In this document: positions 11,630 through 20,281 of the stretch, in pieces
Layout: each line of letters starts with the position of its first letter
How positions within the stretch are numbered: the stretch's first letter is position 1
Position numbers and translations under genes: made by a program
Notes under the pieces: generated by a model
The model's database searches: none
The model's input: only the letters and a program-made list of their open reading frames with translations
What the model was told of the DNA's origin: nothing
Origin: an uncultured bacterium
GTDB lineage: Bacteria > Armatimonadota > Hebobacteria > CAIYQO01
DNA: 64,000 nucleotides
NCBI GenBank assembly: GCA_903928345.1
Contig: CAIYQO010000184.1
Span: forward strand, 1-64,000
Reading direction: 5' to 3'

Positions 11630-12610
11630 TTATCCACCGGGTAACCCGTCGTCTCCCAGAATATCGGTGAAGAAACTGGCGTATTTGAAACCGCTATCCG
11701 GTGAGATCGCCACCGCGAGCCCGGCATCGTCCTGTAACTCCTGGACCGCGGCCGCGACGATGGCCCCGGTGGAGGGTCCCACGATCAATCCTTCCTCGCG
11801 GAAGAGCCGCTTGGTCATCGCATACGCCGTGGCATCGTCGATGCGTACCACCCGGTCGAGGATGCCGCGGTCGAGAATCCCGGGTTGCTTGGACTCGGAC
11901 ATATTCTTCATGCCGGGAATGCGATGCCCTTTGTTCGGTTCGATGGCAACGACGTGAATGGTCGGGTCCTGTTCCTTCAGGTACCTTCCGATGCCCGTGA
12001 TCGTGCCGCAAGTGCCGAACCCGGCATAAAAACGTCGCACCGCACCTTCGGTCTGCAACCAGATCTCCGGACCCGTGGTCTCGTAATGCGCCTTGACGTT
12101 GTCCGGGTTTTCATACTGATTCGGCATGACATATTTGCCGCGGGTCGCCTCGCTCTCGACAAAGGAACGTGCCAGCGCAATCGCACCATCTTTCGGGTGG
12201 TTGATCGGACACAAGTCGTCGGGCGTTTCCCACACTTCCGCGCCTAACATGCGCAACAGCGTCTTTTTCTCCTCCGGTACGCCATCGGGGATCGTCACCG
12301 TAATCGGTATGCCCATCAGCGCCGCCAGGGCGGCTAACGCAATGCCGGTATTGCCGCTGGTGGGCTCTACCAGTTGTTTGCCGTCCAACTCGTTGCGCTC
12401 TGCCAATCCTTTCAACAGATACCACGCCGTCCGATCCTTGATCGACCCGAAGGGGTTATACCATTCCAACTTCAGATACAGTGGGCCCACCCCCGCCGGG
12501 ACGACGTGGTTGAGGCGTACCAGCGGTGTCGGATTCGCGGGAGATCCAATCAATTGCCGCACATCCTCAAAACGTTGCAGATGTACGTGTTGCTCACTGG
12601 TCGTAGCCAT
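11630..12610 (-). CDS. Divergent PLP-dependent cysteine synthase (CysK/CysM superfamily)
   Basis: The 326-residue fold-type II PLP enzyme has its Schiff-base lysine in NPFGSIKDRTAWYLL, the substrate loop [11 protein letters not shown] and the phosphate-binding GTCGTITG (GFGTCGTITGIG). It differs from the other four copies in this window. It has an N-terminal extension, the unusual WYNPFGS segment, and a C-terminus with SPDSGFKYASFF. The start at ATG 12610 overlaps the tusA stop as TGATG, indicating translational coupling. That link suggests it may take sulfur from a TusA-bound persulfide rather than from free sulfide; this is inference, modelled on carrier-fed CysM enzymes. O-acetylserine versus O-phosphoserine use is undetermined. 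Confidence 0.85.
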   Translation of the reverse strand: MATTSEQHVHLQRFEDVRQLIGSPANPTPLVRLNHVVPAGVGPLYLKLEWYNPFGSIKDRTAWYLLKGLAERNELDGKQLVEPTSGNTGIALAALAALMGIPITVTIPDGVPEEKKTLLRMLGAEVWETPDDLCPINHPKDGAIALARSFVESEATRGKYVMPNQYENPDNVKAHYETTGPEIWLQTEGAVRRFYAGFGTCGTITGIGRYLKEQDPTIHVVAIEPNKGHRIPGMKNMSESKQPGILDRGILDRVVRIDDATAYAMTKRLFREEGLIVGPSTGAIVAAAVQELQDDAGLAVAISPDSGFKYASFFTDILGDDGLPGG

Positions 12611-12840
12611 CACGCCGCCCCTTTCCGGATGTGCGCCGTGATCACTCCGTCAGCTTCCTCGAGCGACACCAACTCGTTCCGTGTCTTCTGGCACCAGGCT
12701 TTGACATCGCTGAGAAAGCCAATGTCGGTGGCCGTTATACTGACCTGGTCATCGGGTTTCGCGGTTTTCGACCAGTTAAACAGGCGCATAATCGGCGCCG
12801 GGCACTGTAATCCCTTAGCATCAATGCTGTGTGTTGCCAT
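12610..12840 (-). CDS. tusA: TusA-like sulfurtransferase
   Basis: The 76-residue SirA/TusA-fold protein has the signature GLQCPAPIM, so Cys13 is the persulfide carrier. Two in-frame ATGs exist (12846 and 12840); AAAGGGG is spaced properly only for 12840. The gene starts inside the end of the AAA+ ATPase gene (20-base overlap) and its stop overlaps the cysteine synthase start, so all three are translationally linked. TusA normally relays sulfur from a cysteine desulfurase to downstream acceptors; a desulfurase is encoded three kilobases upstream in the same operon. Confidence 0.9.
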   Translation of the reverse strand: MATHSIDAKGLQCPAPIMRLFNWSKTAKPDDQVSITATDIGFLSDVKAWCQKTRNELVSLEEADGVITAHIRKGAA

Positions 12841-13861
12841 CGTCATCCCCTTTCAGCTTCGTTACGTCCGGTAGGCTTATGCCTAACGTCGCCATCTCGG
12901 CACGGAGACCCTCGAGTTGCCCGCGCAGGCTCTCGGTATCCTGTTGCAGTTCCTGCACGCGTGTACTGAGCTCCAGCAGGGCAGCCCCGTGTTCCGCATC
13001 AACATCATCTACATACGGATGTTGCGCCATGACCCGTTTCGCCTCGATGACCTGCCGTACCGCCTCTTCGAAGTGCCGTTGGCCGATGCGTTTCTGGTAA
13101 TCGAGACCGCTTTCGGCTGCAGCCATATGCGCCGCCTTGAGCACAGCGTTCTTGATATCACCTCCGGACATCTCATCGCGTTCCGCCAGCGCATGAAAAT
13201 CGACATCATCCGCGAGCGGCGTTTTCGTCGGGTGCAATTGCGCCTGCCAGATCATCTCGCGCTCGCGGGCGCCGGGCAGTTCGAAGACGATGTGCGTGCG
13301 CACGCGTCGCTGGAACGCCGGGTCAAAATTCGTCCACAAATTTGTCGCAAAGATCACCACCCCGGGGTGATATTCCAGTTCTTTCAGCAGAATGTTGACA
13401 CCCTGATTCGCCTGGCGCTCGTAGCCCAGGTTCGTCGTGGTGAAGCGCCGACTGGCGATGGAGTCCGCTTCATCAAAAAAGAGCACCATGTCTTGCTGTC
13501 GCGCTTCGCGGAAAACCGTCACCAGGTTCTTGCTGGTCTCTCCGGCCCAGCAGCTTTCCAATTCGCTGTAGCGCACACTGAGCAGGCGTTTCACCAGGAG
13601 ATTTGCCACCGCCTCCGCGCAGATGGTTTTCCCCGTACCCGGAGGCCCTGTGAAGTTGAAGACCAGTCCGGTGCCCGTCGTGTGACGTTCCCCCAGTCCC
13701 CAGGTATCGAAGATCAGGCGATGCTTTTCGATTTGGATCAGCGTATCCGCCAGGATACGCCGGGTTTTCTCAGGGAGAATGACATCGGCGAAGGTCTTCT
13801 TCGGCTCGATGACCTGTAAGAGATCACCGCGCAGCCCGCCGATTTGGATATCTTTTAGCAT
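12821..13861 (-). CDS. AAA+ ATPase with C-terminal coiled coil
   Basis: The 346-residue single-module AAA+ protein shows Walker A GPPGTGKT, Walker B VLFFDEAD, sensor 1 IFATNLWTNFD and the arginine-finger region PAFQRRVRTH. The pore-like segment SELESCWAGETSKN sits between the Walker motifs. The last 60 residues (LLELSTRVQELQQDTESLRGQ onward) predict a coiled coil. It is related to FtsH/p97-like ATPases used as remodellers. It lies between cysE and tusA in an encapsulin operon and overlaps tusA, so loading, unfolding or gating around the compartment is a reasonable guess. No direct evidence fixes a client. Confidence 0.85.
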   Translation of the reverse strand: MLKDIQIGGLRGDLLQVIEPKKTFADVILPEKTRRILADTLIQIEKHRLIFDTWGLGERHTTGTGLVFNFTGPPGTGKTICAEAVANLLVKRLLSVRYSELESCWAGETSKNLVTVFREARQQDMVLFFDEADSIASRRFTTTNLGYERQANQGVNILLKELEYHPGVVIFATNLWTNFDPAFQRRVRTHIVFELPGAREREMIWQAQLHPTKTPLADDVDFHALAERDEMSGGDIKNAVLKAAHMAAAESGLDYQKRIGQRHFEEAVRQVIEAKRVMAQHPYVDDVDAEHGAALLELSTRVQELQQDTESLRGQLEGLRAEMATLGISLPDVTKLKGDDDGNTQH

Positions 13862-13870
13862 CGGTGTCTC

Positions 13871-14662
13871 CTATATCTCCCAGTCAGGGATGTAATGCTC
13901 CATGTCGATGGCCGGGTGCGCTGAGCGGACGCCGTTTACGATGACTGCTGGCACCCCGGCAACGGTCTTGTGTGCGGGCACCGGGTGGAGGACCACGCTA
14001 CCGGCCCCGATACGCGCGCCTTCCCCGATTTCGATATTGCCGAGGATTTTCGCGCCGGCGCCGATCAACACGCCGCTACGGACTTTGGGATGGCGGTCGC
14101 CGGTTTCTTTGCCGGTCCCACCCAGTGTCACTTCATGCAGCATGGAAACATTATCGTCGACTACCGCGGTTTCACCGATCACCACACTGGTGGCATGATC
14201 CATCAGGATGCCGGCGCCGATGCGGGCCGCTGGATGAATATCGACGGCATACACCTGGGCAATCCGACTTTGCAGAAACAGTGCGAGCGCTTCACGCCCC
14301 TGAGTCCAGTAATAATGCGCGACCCGATATAATTGCAATGCCTGGAACCCTTTGAAGTAGAGCAGCACCACGAAATGCCCGCGGCACGCGGGATCACGGT
14401 CGACCACCGCCTGCAAATCCTGGCGGTATTTGACGCCGATGGATTGTTCGGCTGCAAAGGCTTCCTGGATCAGATCGCGCATGGCCAGGGCACTCACGGT
14501 ATCGTCAGCGAGTTTCCCCGCCAGGAGGAAACTCAAGGCATCGTCGAGTGTGCGATGGTTGAGCACGACCGCATGAAAGAAGCTCGCCAGCGTCGGTTCG
14601 TGCACCGATTGTTCGAGTGCTTCCCCGCGAATCGCTTCCCAGATCACATCATTTTCCAGCAT
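13871..14662 (-). CDS. cysE: Serine O-acetyltransferase
   Basis: The 263-residue enzyme makes O-acetylserine for CysK. It has the N-terminal helical SATase domain and then a left-handed beta-helix of hexapeptide repeats, with active-site His in LMDHATSVVIGET and VSMLHEVTLGGTG. The protein ends PDWEI. A C-terminal Ile is the residue CysE inserts into the CysK active site to form the cysteine synthase complex, and a cysK gene lies directly upstream. The start at 14662 is chosen because GGAGG precedes it; the track start at 14728 lies within cysK. Serine acetyltransferases recur in family 2 encapsulin operons, which supports the link to the shell. Confidence 0.93.
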   Translation of the reverse strand: MLENDVIWEAIRGEALEQSVHEPTLASFFHAVVLNHRTLDDALSFLLAGKLADDTVSALAMRDLIQEAFAAEQSIGVKYRQDLQAVVDRDPACRGHFVVLLYFKGFQALQLYRVAHYYWTQGREALALFLQSRIAQVYAVDIHPAARIGAGILMDHATSVVIGETAVVDDNVSMLHEVTLGGTGKETGDRHPKVRSGVLIGAGAKILGNIEIGEGARIGAGSVVLHPVPAHKTVAGVPAVIVNGVRSAHPAIDMEHYIPDWEI

Positions 14663-14675
14663 CAACCTGCCTCCG

Positions 14676-15635
14676 TCAGACGCCAATCCCATCAAACAAC
14701 ACCGTAGAAAGATAACGCTCCCCAGCATCCGGGAGAATCACGACAATCGTTTTGCCCGCGAATTCGTCCAGTTTCGCCAGGCGCACGGCAATGGCGGCGG
14801 CGGCGCCGCTGGAAATACCGCAGAGAATGCCTTCCTCCCGTGCCAGTCGACGGGTAAAGGCCACGGCCTCAGCGCTTTTGATCCGCTCCACCCGGTCTAC
14901 CAGGGTTAAATCCAGGGTCTCGGGGATAAATCCGGCGCCGATCCCCTGGATGAGATGCTTACCAGGCGCGATGGGCTCCCCCACCAGGTATTGCGTCAGC
15001 ACGGGGCTTTCCGCGGGTTCGACGGCCACCGAGACCAGGGGCTTTCCCAGCGTCTGCTTGATATAGCGCGAAACCCCTGTGATCGTCCCACCCGTGCCGA
15101 CCCCGGAGACGACGACATCGACGGCGCCGTCGGTTTGCGCCCAAATTTCCGGTCCGGTCGTGGCGGCATGGATCGCGGGATTCGCCGGATTTTTGAACTG
15201 CTGCGGCAGCCAGTACCGTTCGGGAAACGAGGCGGCAATGACTTCAGCGCGTCGCACCGCCCCGGCAATGCCTTCCCCCGCCGGTGTGAGCATGAGCTTG
15301 GCGCCCAGCGCCGCGAGCACACGCCGCCGTTCCAGGCTCATCGTCTCCGGCATGGTCAACGTGACCGCATACCCGCGCGCCGCCGCGACAAAGGCCAGCG
15401 CGATACCGGTGTTCCCACTGGTCGGTTCGATAATTTCCTTACCGGAATGCATCACCCCACGATTCTCGGCATCCAACACCATCGCCGCGCCGATGCGGCA
15501 CTTGACGGAGTAGGACGGGTTCCGTCCTTCGATCTTCGCCAGCACCGTCGCGTGTGCGCCGTCGGTGACGTGATTCAACCTGATGAGCGGCGTGTTACCC
15601 ACCGATGCGCTGTTATCGTCGAAGGTCCGTCCCAT
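14676..15635 (-). CDS. cysK: Cysteine synthase A (O-acetylserine sulfhydrylase)
   Basis: The 319-residue PLP enzyme has the Schiff-base Lys in [12 protein letters not shown] (the E. coli CysK-type SVKCR), the asparagine loop [13 protein letters not shown] and [14 protein letters not shown]. It condenses sulfide with O-acetylserine. The start is the ATG at 15635, six bases after AGGAG and two bases past the desulfurase stop. With CysE immediately downstream, which has a C-terminal Ile, it probably forms the classical cysteine synthase complex. It is closest in motif pattern to the copy at 21534. Confidence 0.93.
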   Translation of the reverse strand: MGRTFDDNSASVGNTPLIRLNHVTDGAHATVLAKIEGRNPSYSVKCRIGAAMVLDAENRGVMHSGKEIIEPTSGNTGIALAFVAAARGYAVTLTMPETMSLERRRVLAALGAKLMLTPAGEGIAGAVRRAEVIAASFPERYWLPQQFKNPANPAIHAATTGPEIWAQTDGAVDVVVSGVGTGGTITGVSRYIKQTLGKPLVSVAVEPAESPVLTQYLVGEPIAPGKHLIQGIGAGFIPETLDLTLVDRVERIKSAEAVAFTRRLAREEGILCGISSGAAAAIAVRLAKLDEFAGKTIVVILPDAGERYLSTVLFDGIGV

Positions 15636-15637
15636 AG

Positions 15638-17500
15638 TCAACTCCTGCTCCCGCCCTTGATCGTTTGATGGATTGCCGCTACCAGCGCGTCAATTTCACC
15701 GGGGGTATTGTAGAGAGAGATCGATGGTCGCACCGCGGCGGTCAGCCCGAAATGGGCCAGTGCCGGCTGCGCACAGTGATGACCGGCGCGCACCGCGATG
15801 CCCTCACGGTCAAGGGCGCGACCAATATCCTCCGACCGTATGCCGAGAATCACGAAGGCCAGTGCGCCGACTTTCCCGGGCGTGGTGCCGATCTGGCGCA
15901 AGCCGGGGATGGTGTCCAGCGCCGCTGTGGCATACGACATCAAGCCTTCTTCATACGCCGCAATGCTTTCCACGCCAAAGCGCTGCACATAGTCGATGGC
16001 GGCTCCTAATCCGACTGCTCCGGCAATATGCGGGGTGCCCGCTTCGAATTTCGCCGGCAAGGGACTGAAGGTCGTCTGCTCAAATGAGACAGACTCGATC
16101 ATGCTGCCCCCGCCTTGCCAGGGGGGCATCGCTTCCAGCAGTTCCCGCTTGCCGTAGAGCACCCCGATGCCGGTGGGGCCGAAGAGCTTATGGCCGGAGA
16201 AGACATAGAAGTCGGCGTCCAGCGCCTGGACGTTCACCGGCAGATGCGGCGCGCCTTGTGCGCCATCCACCAGCACACGCGCGCCGACGCGATGCGCCAG
16301 TTGCGTCATGAGACTGATCGGCAACACCGTGCCCAGGACATTGGAGACATGCGCCAGTGCCACGATTTTCGTGCGCGGATTGAGGAGCTGCTCATACGCC
16401 TCCAGCACTACCTGACCCTGGTCATCGATGGGGATGACTTTCAGGGTGGCGCCGGTGGCCTGGCACAGGAACTGCCACGGCACGATGTTGGAATGGTGTT
16501 CGAGTTCGGTGACCAGCACTTCGTCACCGGGACCGACATGGACGCGCCCATAGGATTGCGCGACGAGATTGATCGCTTCCGTGGCCCCGCGCACGTAAAT
16601 GATCTCCGCCGCATCGCGCGCCCCCAGGAAACGCCGCACCTTCTCGCGCGCCGCTTCATAGGCATTGGTGGCCCGCTCGGCCAGTGTGTGCGCGCCACGA
16701 TGGATATTCGAATTGTCATGCGCATAGAAATGCGCCAGTGCATCAATCACGGCCTGCGGCTTATGCGTGGTGGCGGCGTTGTCGAGCCAGATCAGCGGCT
16801 TGCCGTGCACCTGCTGCTGTAGCGCCGGGAAATCGCGCCGGACAGCATGCACATCGAAAGCGACCGGAGTATCGGCTGTTACCGCGGGCACGGACGTGGC
16901 CGGCAGAAAGTAGAACGGCGTGGCGGATTCGGCGACTGAAGACCAGGCGCCACCACTCGCGCCATCCTTGATCAGGGGCAAGCCGTCCGATGTCCGGATC
17001 GGCCAGGTTCCCGCGGTGAGCGCCAGCGGATCGACACGCGATTCCTCCGTGGAAGCGACGCCCGGCAATCCTCCGAAATCGGCTTCAAACGGAATATCCG
17101 TGAGGAAGGCCCTTTCCCCGACGGCCGGAACCTGCCAGGATAACAGTGCCCCCGGCACGGTGCCTGGAGATGCCGGCAGCGCTTCCACCGGGGGCAGTCC
17201 CGGTGCGGGTAGCCCTGTCAGGCCAATGTGCGGAATCGGCACCGCCGGCGCTGCGGTAAAGGCAGCGTCCAGCGGTGCATCATCCAGCGTGGGGGGTGCA
17301 CTGGCCCACGGTGCCGAGAACCCATCGCCGACCGCGGGTATTGCGGGAGACGTCGGGGATTCCGGGACATCGGCAAACAGCGCATTTGCCACCTGTCCGA
17401 TGAGCTCCGCACTCGGAACCCCGGCTGGGGCATCCGGAAATGCCACCAGCGCCGGGCTCCCGAGCGCGCCTTCATCCAGCAAGATGTCAGGCGTATTCAT
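15638..17500 (-). CDS. SufS-type cysteine desulfurase with long disordered N-terminus, predicted encapsulin cargo
   Basis: This 620-residue PLP enzyme releases sulfane sulfur from cysteine. Residues ~217-620 form a SufS-class desulfurase ([33 protein letters not shown]), with the PLP Lys438 in [11 protein letters not shown] and the persulfide Cys576 in [15 protein letters not shown]. Residues 1-216 are low-complexity, rich in Pro, Ala and Gly with scattered hydrophobic patches such as [16 protein letters not shown]. Ordinary SufS is about 405 residues. Such N-terminal disordered domains direct desulfurase cargo into family 2 encapsulins, whose shell gene lies directly upstream and overlaps this start by 14 bases. 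The patch above is my candidate for a shell-docking segment (inference). Confidence 0.93.
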   Translation of the reverse strand: MNTPDILLDEGALGSPALVAFPDAPAGVPSAELIGQVANALFADVPESPTSPAIPAVGDGFSAPWASAPPTLDDAPLDAAFTAAPAVPIPHIGLTGLPAPGLPPVEALPASPGTVPGALLSWQVPAVGERAFLTDIPFEADFGGLPGVASTEESRVDPLALTAGTWPIRTSDGLPLIKDGASGGAWSSVAESATPFYFLPATSVPAVTADTPVAFDVHAVRRDFPALQQQVHGKPLIWLDNAATTHKPQAVIDALAHFYAHDNSNIHRGAHTLAERATNAYEAAREKVRRFLGARDAAEIIYVRGATEAINLVAQSYGRVHVGPGDEVLVTELEHHSNIVPWQFLCQATGATLKVIPIDDQGQVVLEAYEQLLNPRTKIVALAHVSNVLGTVLPISLMTQLAHRVGARVLVDGAQGAPHLPVNVQALDADFYVFSGHKLFGPTGIGVLYGKRELLEAMPPWQGGGSMIESVSFEQTTFSPLPAKFEAGTPHIAGAVGLGAAIDYVQRFGVESIAAYEEGLMSYATAALDTIPGLRQIGTTPGKVGALAFVILGIRSEDIGRALDREGIAVRAGHHCAQPALAHFGLTAAVRPSISLYNTPGEIDALVAAIHQTIKGGSRS

Positions 17501-18929
17501 GGTAATACCCCAGGTCTACGTTCTCCAGCACGCCCAGCGCATCATCCGTGAGCACCGCCGCCGAGAAATACAGGCTGATGAGATACGACGCCACGGCTTT
17601 ATCGTCGATGCCCATGAAGCGCACGGACAGACTGGGCAGTTGCTCCCCCGGCAAACCCGCATGATGCAGACCCACCACGCCTTGTTCCTTCTCCCCTACG
17701 CGGAGCAGCAGGATACTTGATTTGCCGGCGGATTGGTCGGTAGCGCCGTGGACAGGCAACTTGTCGCTGGGAATGATCGGCACACCGCGCCAGGTGACAA
17801 AACTGCATCCCCACAACGGCACCGTGGGCGGCGGCACCCCACGACGCGTGCATTCGCGTCCGAAGGCGGCAATGGCGGTGGGATGGGCCAGGAAGAACGC
17901 GGGTTTCTTCCACACGCGCGCCAACAACTCATCCAGGTCATCCGGGGTTGGCGGCCCGCTGCGGGTGGGCACGCGTTGACTTTTCGCCGCATTGGCCAAC
18001 AGGCCGAAGTCCGGGTTATTCAGCAATTCCCATTCCTGCTGTTCCTTGATGGTTTCGATGGTCAGGCGGAGTTGCTCGCGCAATTGGTCGATGGGCGCGC
18101 TATATAAATCGCTCACCCGCGTATGCACGCGCACCACGCTTTGAATCACACTCAGGTTATACTCGCGTGGTTCTTCTTCGTAGTCCGCGTAGGTTGTCGG
18201 CACGGCGACTTCGCCTTCCTGGCCCGCCTGCACGAGAATGCGCTGTTCACCGTAGGCGTTGGCCACAGCGCGCAGACGCGCACGTTCGTCGAGTGCACGG
18301 AGTAACGCCTGGCGGAATTCCGGTGTCTCCTGCAGCAACGCCTCTAACTGCGCGCGATCCAGCGTGAGGAAGGCGCTCTGCGTCAAGGTACGCGCGGCTG
18401 AGGCGCCGGTGGGTGTCGCGCCTAGCGACAGTTCACCAAAATAATCACCGGCGCCCAGCAAGGCGATCCGTTCGCGTTTTCCATTATCACTAATGGTCGT
18501 CACTTCGACTTTGCCACGCGCGATAATGAAGAACTTGTTGCCGAACTCACCTTCCGGTACGATCTCCGTGCCGGCATCGGCGTGCGCGCTTTCCAGGCGC
18601 ACGGCCAGACGTTCGAGGAGCTCCGCATCCAATGTGCGGAACAGCGCGAGCGCGCGGAGTGCTTCTGGCTCCACCTGCGCGCGCCCTCCGTCCACCAGGG
18701 TGGCGATGCGGGCATCGGGGTGGAGGACGACTTTCAGTCGGTTCACCCGGTAGGTGCCGGATTCGACCTGGACCCAGGGCAGCAGGCTGAGTACCCAGCG
18801 CGGGGTAATGGCCTGCAACTGTGGGACGGTCTTCGTCGTGGTGGCCAGGTTGCGGGCAGCCGGCACTCCCAGGCTTTCCCGCGTTTGGAGCGCCACCTGC
18901 GGTGAACCGAGCAATGGTCCTTGTGTCAT
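17487..18929 (-). CDS. Family 2 encapsulin shell protein with inserted cyclic-nucleotide-binding domain
   Basis: This 480-residue HK97-fold shell subunit belongs to the SrpI-like family. An N-terminal arm and E-loop region (about 1-90) is followed by a cNMP-binding domain at about 93-215. Its phosphate-binding cassette [19 protein letters not shown] matches the CAP/PKA pattern, including the basic residue. The rest ([22 protein letters not shown] to HEYA) is the conserved capsid core. Presence of the cNMP domain places it in the subgroup called 2B. AAGGAG precedes the ATG. The downstream overlapping gene is the desulfurase cargo. Role: a protein compartment that encloses the desulfurase, perhaps storing sulfur, possibly gated by a nucleotide; the gating is inferred. 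Confidence 0.92.
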   Translation of the reverse strand: MTQGPLLGSPQVALQTRESLGVPAARNLATTTKTVPQLQAITPRWVLSLLPWVQVESGTYRVNRLKVVLHPDARIATLVDGGRAQVEPEALRALALFRTLDAELLERLAVRLESAHADAGTEIVPEGEFGNKFFIIARGKVEVTTISDNGKRERIALLGAGDYFGELSLGATPTGASAARTLTQSAFLTLDRAQLEALLQETPEFRQALLRALDERARLRAVANAYGEQRILVQAGQEGEVAVPTTYADYEEEPREYNLSVIQSVVRVHTRVSDLYSAPIDQLREQLRLTIETIKEQQEWELLNNPDFGLLANAAKSQRVPTRSGPPTPDDLDELLARVWKKPAFFLAHPTAIAAFGRECTRRGVPPPTVPLWGCSFVTWRGVPIIPSDKLPVHGATDQSAGKSSILLLRVGEKEQGVVGLHHAGLPGEQLPSLSVRFMGIDDKAVASYLISLYFSAAVLTDDALGVLENVDLGYYHEYA

Positions 18930-18966
18930 GACTTTCTCCTTCCGTTACCAATGTGACGGATGCTCG

Positions 18967-19890
18967 TTAGAATTCGTTCTTGAACTGCACCCACCAGGCG
19001 TTGTTGGCGTCGGCGTTGGCCAGGTTGCCAAAATGTCCGTAGCCGGCAACCAGCGTGGACTGGTTATTGAGGATGTACGACGCGTCGATGGCGTGCCAGG
19101 TGTCCTCTTTGCCGATCAGGCCGGGGATCGTGCCGAGGGGACTGCTCTTCTGTCGAATTTCATACGCCAGCAAGATATGATTCGTCGGCAAGTAAATCAG
19201 GTTCCCCTCAAAACTCGTCTTGTAGCTGTCGCCGAAACCGAGGAAGCCCAGGTTGGCAGCTTTACTCTCGCGCAGTCCCGCCGTGGCGATGAAGGGATGG
19301 CCGCCGACATTGGGAAAGGCTTTCGTCGCTGTCAGCGTCAGGTCCGTGCCGCTGCCGCTCTTCAGCCCGATTCCGGTCAAGGCCCCGCCCAGCGACTTGT
19401 CGATATCTTCGATATCACTGTTGCTTTTGAAATGGACACCGGCAGTGATGGCCGGGATGGCTTTCCCCTCTTTGACCAGCAGGTAACGCGCATTCACGTT
19501 GTAGAGCCAGACATCACTTTTACCGATATCGACGGAGGTCGCGGTGCGGATGGCCGTGGGAAGCGTACCCAGGCCCAGCCGGTCGGCAGCGGCACTCAGT
19601 TCCAGCCGACCAAAGAGTGTCTCTGATACCGTTAAGGCATCCAGGTTCTTCTTGCCCAGGCCAACAACCGACACGGCAAAGGCAGGTGCTCCGAAGACAC
19701 CCTGCACGGGCGTCGGATTCACGAGATAGGCTAGCGGAGTGATGGCGCCGCCACCGTACCCTTCGATGGTATGGAAGGGCAACGGGGGCGAGGTATCTTC
19801 CGCGCGGGCCGGTGCCGTAACGACGAGCGTGACGGCGAGTAACAGCAGGGACAGTCCGCCAAGCAAATGGCGCTGCACAGTGATGGACAT
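18967..19890 (-). CDS. DUF3034-like outer-membrane barrel protein, first gene of the encapsulin operon
   Basis: The 307-residue secreted protein has a classic signal peptide (LLGGLSLLLLAVTLVV, cleavage after APARA). The rest alternates short beta strands and ends in aromatic Phe (WWVQFKNEF), as in outer-membrane beta-barrels. The segment GRLELSAAADRLGLGTLP resembles the DUF3034 family, of unknown function. The ORF track extends to 19989, but GAGGAGG sits before the ATG at 19890. It lies immediately downstream of a palindromic box and promoter and is followed by the shell gene 38 bases on. A channel for organosulfur compounds is inferred from this position. Confidence 0.75.
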   Translation of the reverse strand: MSITVQRHLLGGLSLLLLAVTLVVTAPARAEDTSPPLPFHTIEGYGGGAITPLAYLVNPTPVQGVFGAPAFAVSVVGLGKKNLDALTVSETLFGRLELSAAADRLGLGTLPTAIRTATSVDIGKSDVWLYNVNARYLLVKEGKAIPAITAGVHFKSNSDIEDIDKSLGGALTGIGLKSGSGTDLTLTATKAFPNVGGHPFIATAGLRESKAANLGFLGFGDSYKTSFEGNLIYLPTNHILLAYEIRQKSSPLGTIPGLIGKEDTWHAIDASYILNNQSTLVAGYGHFGNLANADANNAWWVQFKNEF

Positions 19891-19912
19891 GATCGTTCCT
19901 CCTCTTTTATAG

Positions 19913-19977
19913 CAATGTATTCTGGTCGGAATACATTGTCGCACGGCCAATATAACAGATACGCCCGGTCGGCACAA
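19913..19977 (-). promoter_or_regulatory. Promoter and perfect Rrf2-type palindrome for the encapsulin operon
   Basis: On the minus strand TTGTGC (19977-19972), a 17-bp spacer and TATATT (19954-19949) form the promoter. The start region is covered by a palindrome with exact 10-bp arms CAATGTATTC and GAATACATTG around six bases (19913-19938). This is the best copy of the box shared by the sulfur operons. Repression by an Rrf2 protein at the start site is inferred. Confidence 0.8.
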
Positions 19978-20022
19978 GGGGGTAATCACCGATTTCTTTA
20001 AATATTTTACAGCGATAGGGGG

Positions 20023-20052
20023 TTGACAGATGGATTAATCCTGTGTTAGCCT
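20023..20052 (+). promoter_or_regulatory. Promoter upstream of the structured metB leader
   Basis: A perfect TTGACA (20023-20028) is followed by weak -10 choices, TTAGCC at 17 bp or TAGCCT at 18 bp spacing. The other sulfur promoters in this window have better -10 boxes. No Rrf2-type box is visible here, so control may act mainly through the RNA leader. Confidence 0.5.
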
Positions 20053-20055
20053 AGC

Positions 20056-20175
20056 GAAAGCATCAGGAATTCTCCGCTACGGCGGGGATGGCAACCGGCC
20101 TGGAGACGGCGACGGTGCCTGGAAGGGGGCGTCCCCTTCGATGTGCGAAAGCGTGACTTTCGAAAGATGGTCTCA
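20056..20175 (+). ncRNA. Structured 5' leader resembling the SAM-I riboswitch clan (candidate)
   Basis: Three hairpins follow the promoter: CTCCGC/GCGGGG (20072-20087), GGCAACCG/CGGTGCC (20090-20119), and GAAGGGG/CCCCTTC (20122-20139). CATC at 20061 can pair with GATG at 20140 or 20166 to close a junction. The middle stem, GGC-bulged A-ACC paired with GGT-GCC, is the SAM-contacting P3 layout of SAM-I and SAM-IV riboswitches, and AAAGATGG resembles the SAM-I P1 3' strand. The first stem is shorter than a normal SAM-I P2 and lacks an evident kink-turn, so this may be a variant or a coincidence. The downstream gene is in methionine metabolism. Confidence 0.4.
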
Positions 20176-20281
20176 GGTATACGCAACCACCACACGTCTC
20201 CACACGCTCCCGCGATCATGCTGCGGCATGGTGGCGCAGGTGTCTCCTCCTGATGTCGATTACACCAAGAAGGAGACGACC

